From contig NZ_UGOD01000001.1 in the NCBI RefSeq assembly GCF_900461525.1, positions 3,082,001 through 3,146,000 of the forward strand: 64,000 nucleotides of DNA, in the 5' to 3' direction. This document shows, piece by piece, positions 17,370 to 25,700 of the stretch. This stretch comes from Legionella busanensis (GTDB lineage Bacteria; Pseudomonadota; Gammaproteobacteria; Legionellales; Legionellaceae). Numbering within the stretch: position 1 is the first letter of the stretch; each line of letters begins with the position of its first letter. The notes under the pieces are model-generated. The model was not told the origin of the DNA. It searched no databases and worked only from the letters and a program-made list of their open reading frames with translations. Position numbers and translations under genes: made by a program.

Positions 17370-18436
17370 ATAACAGACATTATTTAATTGCACTTAATCA
17401 CATGCCTAATATTGGGCCTCGTACAATAAAAAAATTCTTAACCCGTTGGCCATTACTTGCTGATATGTTTGCTTTACCTCAAAGTCAATTAGAAGCAGCA
17501 GGTATACCCACTAATTTAGCTAGTGCTATCAAAACATTCGATTTAGCAAAAATTGAGTTGGATTTAAACTGGGAAAGGGCGACCAATCATCATTTAGTCA
17601 CTTGGGAAGATGAGCACTATCCTACATTGCTTCAACAAATCTATGATGCCCCACCTGTCTTATATACTATAGGCGATCTAACTTGCTTAAAGCATTTAAG
17701 TGTAGCCATCGTTGGCACACGGAAACCATCTATAACAGGCGCCCAAACTGCATGGCAATTTGCTTTTGATCTTGCAACAAAAGGTATTTCGGTCGTAAGT
17801 GGCTTAGCTTTAGGCATTGATGCCCAAGCGCATCAAGGGTGCCTTGCTGCTGGGGGAAAAACCATTGCAGTATTAGGGACTGGCGTTGACTACATTTATC
17901 CTAAAAGCCATATAAAACTTGCTCAGGAAATTGCTATACATGGCTTATTAATTTCTGAGTTTCCATTAAAAAGCCAGCCAACAGCTAGACATTTCCCCCG
18001 TAGAAATCGTATAATAAGCGGCTTATCTTTGGCCACACTGGTCGTAGAAGCTGCAATCAAGAGCGGTTCACTGATTACAGCGCGTTTGGCTTTAGAGCAA
18101 AATCGCGAAGTTATGGCGATTCCTGGCTCTATTAATAACCCACAAGCGAGAGGTTGTCACCATTTACTACAACAAGGGGCAAAACTGGTTACATCAATTA
18201 ATGATATTCTAAGTGAATTAGGCATTAAAAGTGTGTCTTCCGAAAATAAAGAATCCTCAATTAATCTTGCTACACATCATAAAAACCTAGTAAAGTGCTT
18301 AGGTTTTGAAACAGCAACTATTGATCAAATCATACAGCGAAGTGGATTAAGTATTGAAACAGTCACCTGTGACTTAGCAGAATTAGAATTACAAGGTATT
18401 ATTAAAGCTGTGCCTGGCGGCTATATAAGGTGTTGA
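17366..18436 (+). CDS. dprA: DNA-processing protein DprA (Smf)
   Basis: A 356-residue DprA, which protects incoming single-stranded DNA and loads RecA during natural transformation. The Rossmann-like core (about 105-290) shows VAIVGTRKPS, SGLALGIDAQAH, GTGVDYIYP, EFP, FPRRNRIISGLS and EAAIKSGSLITARLALEQ. An N-terminal helical segment precedes it, and a winged-helix-like C-terminal domain follows at about 300-356. The protein is complete, so competence is plausible. It overlaps the lysM gene upstream and is followed by smg after a single base. Confidence 0.96.
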   Translation: MNNRHYLIALNHMPNIGPRTIKKFLTRWPLLADMFALPQSQLEAAGIPTNLASAIKTFDLAKIELDLNWERATNHHLVTWEDEHYPTLLQQIYDAPPVLYTIGDLTCLKHLSVAIVGTRKPSITGAQTAWQFAFDLATKGISVVSGLALGIDAQAHQGCLAAGGKTIAVLGTGVDYIYPKSHIKLAQEIAIHGLLISEFPLKSQPTARHFPRRNRIISGLSLATLVVEAAIKSGSLITARLALEQNREVMAIPGSINNPQARGCHHLLQQGAKLVTSINDILSELGIKSVSSENKESSINLATHHKNLVKCLGFETATIDQIIQRSGLSIETVTCDLAELELQGIIKAVPGGYIRC

Positions 18437-18437
18437 A

Positions 18438-18869
18438 ATGAAAGATAATTTATTAGAACTATTGATGAATTTTTTTGAAAAGAGCTTATCTAAGTTAACA
18501 AAAACCCAAGCTAATCTTTCCGAAAATGATTTAGCAAATGAGGATGATGTTGAAACGGCCGATAATACAGCACTAATTGTCAGAGCTGCACGCGATACAT
18601 CGATGCGTATTTTTACAGTAGATGAGAAAATTAAATTTACTAAGGCAAGCTATCAATTTTTAACGCGTATGTTGTTGTGGGGTGTTATCGCGCCCGAAAC
18701 CCTAGAACTTGTAATTAATCAACTTGTTACCTCAGAGTCAAGATTTGTAACATTAGAAGAGACTAAATGGGCTATTCGCAATTTTTTAGCAGAAAACTTA
18801 GATGATTCTCAACTTGCTTTCCTTGATCTTGTGCTATATCAAAAGGAAGATGGATTATCCTTACATTAA
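18438..18869 (+). CDS. smg: Smg family protein (DUF494)
   Basis: A 143-residue cytoplasmic protein of the Smg/DUF494 family, usually encoded between dprA and topA as here. It has an acidic middle (ENDLANEDDVETADN) and a helical C-terminal half (FLTRMLLWGVIAPETLELVINQL). The biochemical role is unknown. It starts one base after the dprA stop, so it is in the same operon. Confidence 0.88.
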   Translation: MKDNLLELLMNFFEKSLSKLTKTQANLSENDLANEDDVETADNTALIVRAARDTSMRIFTVDEKIKFTKASYQFLTRMLLWGVIAPETLELVINQLVTSESRFVTLEETKWAIRNFLAENLDDSQLAFLDLVLYQKEDGLSLH

Positions 18870-18939
18870 ATTCTTTAAGCTATCTTTAAAGAAGAAAACA
18901 AAATTTTAGTCTATAAAATAATCAGTATATAGCAGCATT

Positions 18940-18963
18940 TTACTCGCCATGAGATACGAGTAA
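18940..18963. promoter_or_regulatory. Inverted repeat upstream of topA
   Basis: TTACTCG (18940-18946) and CGAGTAA (18957-18963) are exact reverse complements with a 10-nt spacer, 27 bp before the topA start. It could be a small operator, a weak terminator for smg, or a leader hairpin. Confidence 0.3.
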
Positions 18964-18990
18964 TCTATAGAATCATAACAAAGGTTAACT

Positions 18991-21276
18991 ATGAGCAAAC
19001 ATTTGGTAATTGTTGAATCGCCTGCTAAAGCTAAGACGATTCAAAAATATCTAGGAAAGGATTATGAAGTATTAGCTTCATACGGCCATGTTCGTGATTT
19101 GGCACCTCGTAAAGGCTCTGTAGATCCTGATAAAAACTTTACTATGTCTTACACCCCTGTAGAGAAAAATATAAGGCATATTGATTCTATTGCTAAAACC
19201 TTAAAAAATTCCCAATCCTTATTACTTGCAACGGACCCTGATCGAGAAGGAGAAGCTATCTCCTGGCACATTTTTGAGCTTATGCGCGAACGTAATTTAT
19301 TAAAAGATAAAGAAGTTCACCGAATTTTTTTTAACGAGATTACTAAAACAGCAATCCAGGAAGCAATTAATAATCCGCGTAATATCTCAATGGACTTAGT
19401 TAATGCACAGCAAGCAAGGCGAGCTCTAGATTACTTAGTCGGTTTTAATCTTTCACCTTTATTATGGAAAAAAATTAGACGAGGATTGTCTGCTGGTCGG
19501 GTTCAAAGTCCGGCTTTACGTTTAATTGTGGAACGTGAAGAAGAAATCGAAAAATTTGTTCCTCAAGAATATTGGAAAATTTTGGCTAAGTGTCAGTATA
19601 ACGACGCAAACTTTTTAGCCAAACTTACTCATTACGAAAAACAAAAATTACAACAGTTTACTATTCAGGGCACAGAACAAGCACAAGAGATACGTGATAA
19701 GCTAATTCAATTAGCACAGGGTGAGCTATTAGTTACTAATGTTGAGAAAAAACAACGAAAACGTAAACCAGCATCACCTTTTATAACATCTACTTTGCAG
19801 CAGGAAGCTGCACGTAAATTAGGCTTTACGGCTCGTAAAACAATGATGGTTGCTCAACAGCTTTATGAAGGAATTGATATTGGCACAGGCACTGTTGGTT
19901 TAATCTCTTACATGCGTACTGACTCAGTTAATTTATCTCAAGAAGCCATTATAGAGATTAGAGAATATATAGAAAAACGCTATGGTAGTAATAATTGCCC
20001 ACCAAGCCCACGTATTTATAAAACAAAATCTAAAAATGCCCAAGAAGCTCACGAAGCAATTCGCCCTACTTCTATCTTGCGAACGCCAGAAACAGTTGAA
20101 CAAGCATTAACACCTGATCAATATAAATTGTATAATTTAATTTGGCGGCGTAGTGTTGCTTGTCAGATGGAAGATGCTTTAATTGATACGGTTGCTGTTG
20201 ATTTAGCCTGTGGCAGTGAAGAAAATATCTTTCGTGCTAACGGCTCTACTATTGCCTTTCCAGGTTTTCTTTCTGTTTATGAAGAAAGCTTAGATGACAT
20301 CAGTGACGATGAGCAGCAAGCTGTTATATTACCTAATTTAAAAATAGGTGAAAAAGTGATACTGCAAGATATTGCAGCTAATCAACATTTTACTGAGCCT
20401 CCTCCTCGTTATTCGGAAGCTTCCCTTGTTAAAGCACTAGAGGAATATGATATTGGTAGGCCTTCGACGTATGCCACAATTATTCATACCTTACAGCAAC
20501 GTGAGTATGTTGTAGTAGAAAAGAAACGATTTGTACCCACTGACGTAGGACGAATTGTTAATCGTTTCCTGACAGGTCACTTTACCCGCTACGTCGATTA
20601 TCAGTTCACCGCCCATCTTGAAGATACCTTAGACGCTATTTCTCGTGGTGAAAAAGAATGGATTCCCGTTTTAAAAGAATTTTGGCAACCTTTTAACCAA
20701 CAAATTCATGTTATTGATGAAAATATTCAGCGCAAAGATGTCACAACTGAAACGTTAGAAGAAACGTGTCCAAAATGCAATAAACCCTTATCAATTCGCC
20801 TTGGTAAACGAGGGCGTTTTATTGGCTGTACCGGTTTTCCAGAATGTGATTACACGCAAGCACTTAATAATGAAGGTGAAAAAAATGAACCAGTTGTTGT
20901 TGAAGGACGCGTATGCCCTGAATGTTCAAACCCACTTCATATTAAGTCAGGTCGCTATGGCCGTTTTATAGGCTGCAGTAACTATCCTGAATGTAAACAT
21001 ATGGAGCCATTAGAAAAACCAGCTGATACGGGTGTCGAATGTCCACAATGTCATTCAGCGAAAATACTTCAGCGTAAATCCCGCAAAGGAAAAATATTCT
21101 TTTCATGCGGAAATTATCCAAAATGTAATTATGCACTTTGGAATGAGCCTATCAATAAACCTTGTCCCCAATGCCACTGGCCTTTGCTCACAGTTAAAGA
21201 GACCAAACGCAGTGGGCGACAAATTATATGTCCTAAAGAAGGCTGTAGTTATTCCACATCTGAAACTGCACTTTAA
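18991..21276 (+). CDS. topA: DNA topoisomerase I
   Basis: A 761-residue type IA topoisomerase that relaxes negative supercoils. The TOPRIM domain has VIVESPAKAKTIQKYLG near the start and DPDREGEAISWH (metal binding). The active-site tyrosine is Y307 in ISYMRTDSVNLS. The C-terminal part carries four Cys-type zinc-ribbon units, starting at CPKCNKPL, CPECSNPL, CPQCHSAK and CPQCHWPL. The third keeps CxxC but has a shorter hairpin. The length is slightly below that of the E. coli enzyme (865). It is the last gene of the lysM-dprA-smg-topA plus-strand run. Confidence 0.97.
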   Translation: MSKHLVIVESPAKAKTIQKYLGKDYEVLASYGHVRDLAPRKGSVDPDKNFTMSYTPVEKNIRHIDSIAKTLKNSQSLLLATDPDREGEAISWHIFELMRERNLLKDKEVHRIFFNEITKTAIQEAINNPRNISMDLVNAQQARRALDYLVGFNLSPLLWKKIRRGLSAGRVQSPALRLIVEREEEIEKFVPQEYWKILAKCQYNDANFLAKLTHYEKQKLQQFTIQGTEQAQEIRDKLIQLAQGELLVTNVEKKQRKRKPASPFITSTLQQEAARKLGFTARKTMMVAQQLYEGIDIGTGTVGLISYMRTDSVNLSQEAIIEIREYIEKRYGSNNCPPSPRIYKTKSKNAQEAHEAIRPTSILRTPETVEQALTPDQYKLYNLIWRRSVACQMEDALIDTVAVDLACGSEENIFRANGSTIAFPGFLSVYEESLDDISDDEQQAVILPNLKIGEKVILQDIAANQHFTEPPPRYSEASLVKALEEYDIGRPSTYATIIHTLQQREYVVVEKKRFVPTDVGRIVNRFLTGHFTRYVDYQFTAHLEDTLDAISRGEKEWIPVLKEFWQPFNQQIHVIDENIQRKDVTTETLEETCPKCNKPLSIRLGKRGRFIGCTGFPECDYTQALNNEGEKNEPVVVEGRVCPECSNPLHIKSGRYGRFIGCSNYPECKHMEPLEKPADTGVECPQCHSAKILQRKSRKGKIFFSCGNYPKCNYALWNEPINKPCPQCHWPLLTVKETKRSGRQIICPKEGCSYSTSETAL

Positions 21277-21405
21277 AATAATAACATCAGTAATTGCTCA
21301 TAAAGGAATAGATAACGGTAAGATGTCATTATCTTAATAGAAGGTTGAACTTGCATGTCAGGCGCACACAATATACCCTTTACGGCGGATACGGTGCGAA
21401 CGCTC

Positions 21406-21533
21406 AATGGTGTTTAAGAATTTTGTCATTTCCGCGAAGGCGGAAATCTATCCTACCATCTTCACTGTGCCTATATAGAAATGGCTTTCCGCCTGCGCGG
21501 GAAAGACAGAGCGGTTCTTAAATTAACACCATT
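21406..21533. repeat. 128-bp palindromic MITE-like intergenic repeat, copy 1
   Basis: The element starts AATGGTGTTTAAGAA and ends TTCTTAAATTAACACCATT, the reverse complement apart from a 4-bp gap. Inner arms TGTCATTTCCGCGAAGGCGG and, on the other side, CCGCCTGCGCGGGAAAGACA also pair. The whole element is thus one long imperfect palindrome with a short centre. It lies just after topA and probably folds as a terminator. A related, shorter copy is at 53,060-53,171. No clear target-site duplication is seen. Confidence 0.75.
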
Positions 21534-21547
21534 ATATGATCTATTAC

Positions 21548-21868
21548 TTAAATAGCTCGATTAGCATTAATCATTACAACATGGCCACTTTGAAATAAGA
21601 CCTCGTAAATAAAATCATTAGGGGATGGTTGATAAGTCCATACTTCATAAATATCAGAAGCAATACCGTAAGGTACATTAAATTGATTAATCAGAAGATT
21701 GGGATCTGAATAAACATCTTTGGCTAGTGGTTTACCACATTTTTTCAGGACTAAGTATTTGCTGTCGCCTTCATAAACTAAAGAATTACCACATCGAAAT
21801 GCGAAGCTAGAACTCCCATTTAATAATATAAGTGCTGCAACAATAGTTTTAATAAGAGACATACGCAT
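21548..21868 (-). CDS. DUF2845-type exported protein
   Basis: A protein of about 106 residues with a signal peptide (MRMSLIKTIVAALILLNGSS, cut near FA|FRCG). The mature part matches the DUF2845 pattern: RCGNSLVYEGDSKYLVLKKCGKP, with two cysteines, then a beta-rich segment YEVWTYQPSPNDFIYEVLFQSGHV. The function of the family is unknown; it is periplasmic or secreted. The start is uncertain: a GTG at 21883 would add five residues, ATGs lie at 21868 and 21862, and none has a ribosome site. A promoter-like TATAAT close upstream suggests a very short leader. Confidence 0.7.
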   Translation of the reverse strand: MRMSLIKTIVAALILLNGSSSFAFRCGNSLVYEGDSKYLVLKKCGKPLAKDVYSDPNLLINQFNVPYGIASDIYEVWTYQPSPNDFIYEVLFQSGHVVMINANRAI

Positions 21869-21891
21869 AAATTTAATGGACACTTTGTTTG

Positions 21892-21919
21892 ATTATAGTC
21901 TAACCGCAGGAACTGTTCA
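21892..21919 (-). promoter_or_regulatory. Candidate promoter of the DUF2845 gene
   Basis: On the minus strand, TGAACA (21919-21914) is followed after 16 bp by an exact TATAAT (21897-21892). The start of transcription would fall near 21,885, only about 17 nt before the ATG at 21868, so the mRNA leader would be very short. Confidence 0.45.
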
Positions 21920-21969
21920 CAAAGCATGCCTGAACCCTAATAAACTGGTATACGCTATGGAATAGCTTA

Positions 21970-22373
21970 ATGATTCAAAAATTAATTACCTTACAATTTA
22001 ATTTTCACTATTCCGATAGAGGTATCAGACAACTGATGTACAACTTAAGGTTTTCAAGCCAAAAACCGATTAAGAAAGCTTATCAGAAATATGCAACCAA
22101 AATAGTAACGTGGCTGACTGAAACCTATCCAGCTATCAAAGCCGGAGCATCGAGAGAACGCGCTAGGATTTACTGGGGTGACGATATAGGAATCCACTCC
22201 ACGGATAACCGAGGTAGAACGTATGCATTAGTAGGTAATACGCCCGTTATTACTATTGCCCTGAACTAAACCTACCAGAACTAGTCAACCAAGCTGTTAA
22301 AGCAAATTTTAATCACTTTAAAGTATTAAAATCTCAAGGACCTAATAACAAATGTGCGGTTATATCTTACTAA
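21970..22373 (+). pseudogene. IS630-family transposase, truncated and internally deleted
   Basis: The first 99 codons encode the middle of an IS630 transposase: FHYSDRGIRQLMYNLRFSSQKP, then ERARIYWGDDIGIHSTDNRGRTYA with the first catalytic Asp. The frame then breaks. The C-terminal motif YCPELNLPE (22254-22280), holding the catalytic Glu, continues in another frame as LVNQAVKANFNHFKVLK to the stop at 22371-22373. The intervening segment with the second catalytic Asp is missing, and the N-terminal helix-turn-helix is also gone. It is a dead remnant; no terminal repeats are evident. It lies just upstream of the giant gene and marks old mobile-element activity. Confidence 0.85.
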
Positions 22374-22756
22374 AATTCAGTTCAATGAATTTAAAATAAA
22401 AAATTCCTTTAAAAAAAGAGGTCGCTGATGCTGCATAAAGTAATTATAATAATTTAATGCCGGAGTAAGAAATTAATTCTTGATGTTAATTAACAAGAAA
22501 TTTATTTCTCTAAAGATATTTTCAGTGGGCTCGAGCCATTAAATTAGCTTGCGCTTATGAAGGAAAATAAGTTCTAGAGGAAATAAAAATCTTTAAGTTA
22601 GGAAAAACTAAACAAATACCAGAATTAATGTTACCCATTTATAGTTTAGATTTTATATGAATCTCACCTAATTTTGTGTTTAAAATACTATTTTTATAGT
22701 GAATTTATAGAAAATGTGATCTAAAATTATACAATTCAGATCATTTTTTGATACCA
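22374..22756. other. Gap upstream of the giant gene, with possible coding debris
   Basis: No intact gene. One plus-strand frame reads FQWARAIKLACAYEGK, stop, then VLEEIKIFKLGKTKQIPELM before ending near 22660. This looks like a decayed protein end, but I cannot name it. The rest is AT-rich and must hold the promoter of the giant gene; no convincing -35/-10 pair or ribosome site was seen. Confidence 0.35.
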
Positions 22757-25700
22757 ATGCCGTATAATCCTATACTTTATTTTCATGATAAACAAGAAAG
22801 TACAGCCTATAGTCGTACCCCGCAAGGCACACTTAGTATTGTCAGGCTAATTAAAAACTTACCGGCGTGGAAAAAGCTGGCATATTCAAGTATTTTGAAA
22901 AAAAAATCGCTTATCTTAGCTGATTGGACTATTACAAATTTATCTTATGAAGCCGCAGCCGCGTTACAAAAACAAATTTTAACATTAATAGATGACGGTT
23001 TCCCAGTTTATCTATGGCAAGATGGTGATATTAAGAAATTAACCAAAGAAAACGTTTCTTGTCTTGCTGATAAAGCTGTTCGTAATTTAATAACCCCTTC
23101 GTTTCCTGAAGAAATTAGCCAAAAAGCCATTGTCCAGCATCGTTTAACCAAAGATCAAGTGCATATTCTTGATGATTATTGGTTAAATCAATTAGTACTT
23201 GAATCAGAATCCATGCACCTAGCAAAGCGTCAGATTAGAATAAGTGATCTTATTGCGCGTAGATTATATTACAATAAAATCATGTGGATACTGCAAAATA
23301 CTACGCCCGCTTTGACCGAAATCATTGATGATGTTTTTCCTAATCATGATTCGGTAACAAAATTAAATGCTTACTTTCCTAACTTAAATATCACGACAAA
23401 TTATACAGACTTAATTCTTAATCCAGCAGATATCGACAATATTCTAGCACCATCTATTAGCCATCACAGCTTCTTAGCAGAGCAACTTCTAAACATAGAG
23501 CATTTAAAAGTTGAAGATACAGAGCAAAATATGAATGCAACCGTGTTAGAAAAACTGCTTTTGCGAATGCCAATACTTAAACGACTTGAATTAAGTGGTT
23601 ATGAGACTTTAGAAGGTAACTTTAGCAATTTGCCTACTTTGACGCATTTAGAAGAGCTTTATCTAAGCTTTCTGCCTATTGATATAGCTAATTTACAGCG
23701 CTTGTTAACCTACCCTAAAGAGCTTAGAGCATTAACAATAGACAGTTGTCAAAATTTAGAAGGCAATTTTACTAAAGATCTCAACTTTACCCATCTCGAG
23801 TCACTTGATATAACGTCTGTTTCATTTAGCTTTGCAAATTTAGAATATATTTTAAGCCAAGCTAACGCATTAAAAAGCTTAAAACTAACCCATTGCGGTA
23901 AAAATTTAGCGGATAATTTTTCCTCAGGACGCTTCGATTTTTCTAAAATAGAAACCCTTGATCTCTCTAATAGCAACGTTTCTCTGGCTAATTTGCAACT
24001 TATTTTAAGGCAAGCTAAATCACTTAAAAACTTACGTTTGGATAACTACAAAGAACTTACCAAGTATTTCTGTGCGGGGGTAGATTTATCAGCCTTAGAG
24101 TACTTAGACGTGTCTAACAGCACTATTACCGCCGATGACTTTCGTTATATTTTAAACCAAGCGCACTCGCTTAGAGCCTTAATTCTTGTAGGTTGCACAA
24201 CGTTAGACGCCTATTTTTCAGGTAATTTTGATTTTAGTAAACTTGAAACGCTTGCCCTGACAAATAGTAATATTTCCGCATCCGATTTAAATCAGATTTT
24301 AAAGCAAGCTAGTGCGCTTAAAGAATTAAAATTAGGAGGGCATGTAAATTTAACAGCAGCTGCTGCTATAGAAGGCATCTATTTACCAAACCTTACCCGC
24401 CTTTATTTAAGTTATAATACAATTAGCACACCCGTTTTAGAACTTTTCTTAAATAAAAAAAATAATTTAGGAGAATTAAATCTTGCCAATTGCATGCACT
24501 TAGGGGCGCCTTTTACCCAGCCATTGTATTTAGAAAACCTACTGACACTTAACCTATCTAATTCCAGTATTACTGTCGAAAATTTACAGGTACTATTACA
24601 AGCTGCGCCTCAACTTAAATTGTTAAATATCAAAAATTGCAAAAAACTAATTCTTAATGAGGCTTTAAAATCATTAATAAAAGACAGAGGAATTAATGTT
24701 AATGCTGATGATTCTGGTATGGGGAAGCTATCGCAACCCTCCTCTATCATAGACCATGCAAAGCGCAAAGTAGACGCAGATACAAAACGTAATCCTAATC
24801 AAGAATATACTATTAAGCGTACTATTTTTTCCCTTGATTCTCGTCCCTCACCAGACGTAAGTTTTTATCGTCATGGTGTTTTCAATAATTTAGGCATTAA
24901 CGATAACGCCTGTTCGCTAGCAGATGCCTTTGTTTTGCAAAATCGAGACGAACCTGACTTGATCCCGTATAATTCAAGTACGTTGCCCTCCGTTGAACAA
25001 CTCGTTGCCCACGGCAAACAAGCCATTAAAGCAAATAAAGAATTTACCTATTATTTAGGTAGGCAAACAATAACATTTAACGGTGACTTACAAAGGCTTG
25101 ATTCAATCTCAGCCAGCGAAGAAATACCTTATTATCATGTTGAGCCCCTTGATGTAGCTATTAAATTTATCTACTCAAAGCGGGATAATCTTTATTATAT
25201 TCAAAGCCCGCCAGGTAAAACAGTAACCGTGTCTTTCTTGCTTAAATTAAACCAAGAACAGCCCATAGAATTATCACCGTCCGTAGAAAAAATAAATACA
25301 CTTGCGGCTAAATTTTTGAAATTTGGCGAGGGCGAATTAGATCTAAAGGGGATAGCAGCGCCAACAGGTGACGATTATTTAAGAGCAATGATAAAGCAAG
25401 AAAAAGGGGCTTGTCGGCATCGTGCCGTAGCATTTAAAGCCGAAATAGAGCGATTTTATCGTGATTTGCCAGTCCGTATAGTTGATAACCAATGTCATGC
25501 CTTTGTTGAAGTCATGTTAGAAGGCCAGTGGGTTCGCTACGATCTAGGCGGCTACCCAGCTAAATTAACGATTACTGAGTCTGCTAACCTTGATAATTTT
25601 AAAATTGCAAAATATGAGCAGCACCTAGCTACTTGGAAGCGAGAAAAACCTCCTGTAGAATCCGTCAAAGCTTATTGCCAAAGTTTAATGCAAACCAATG

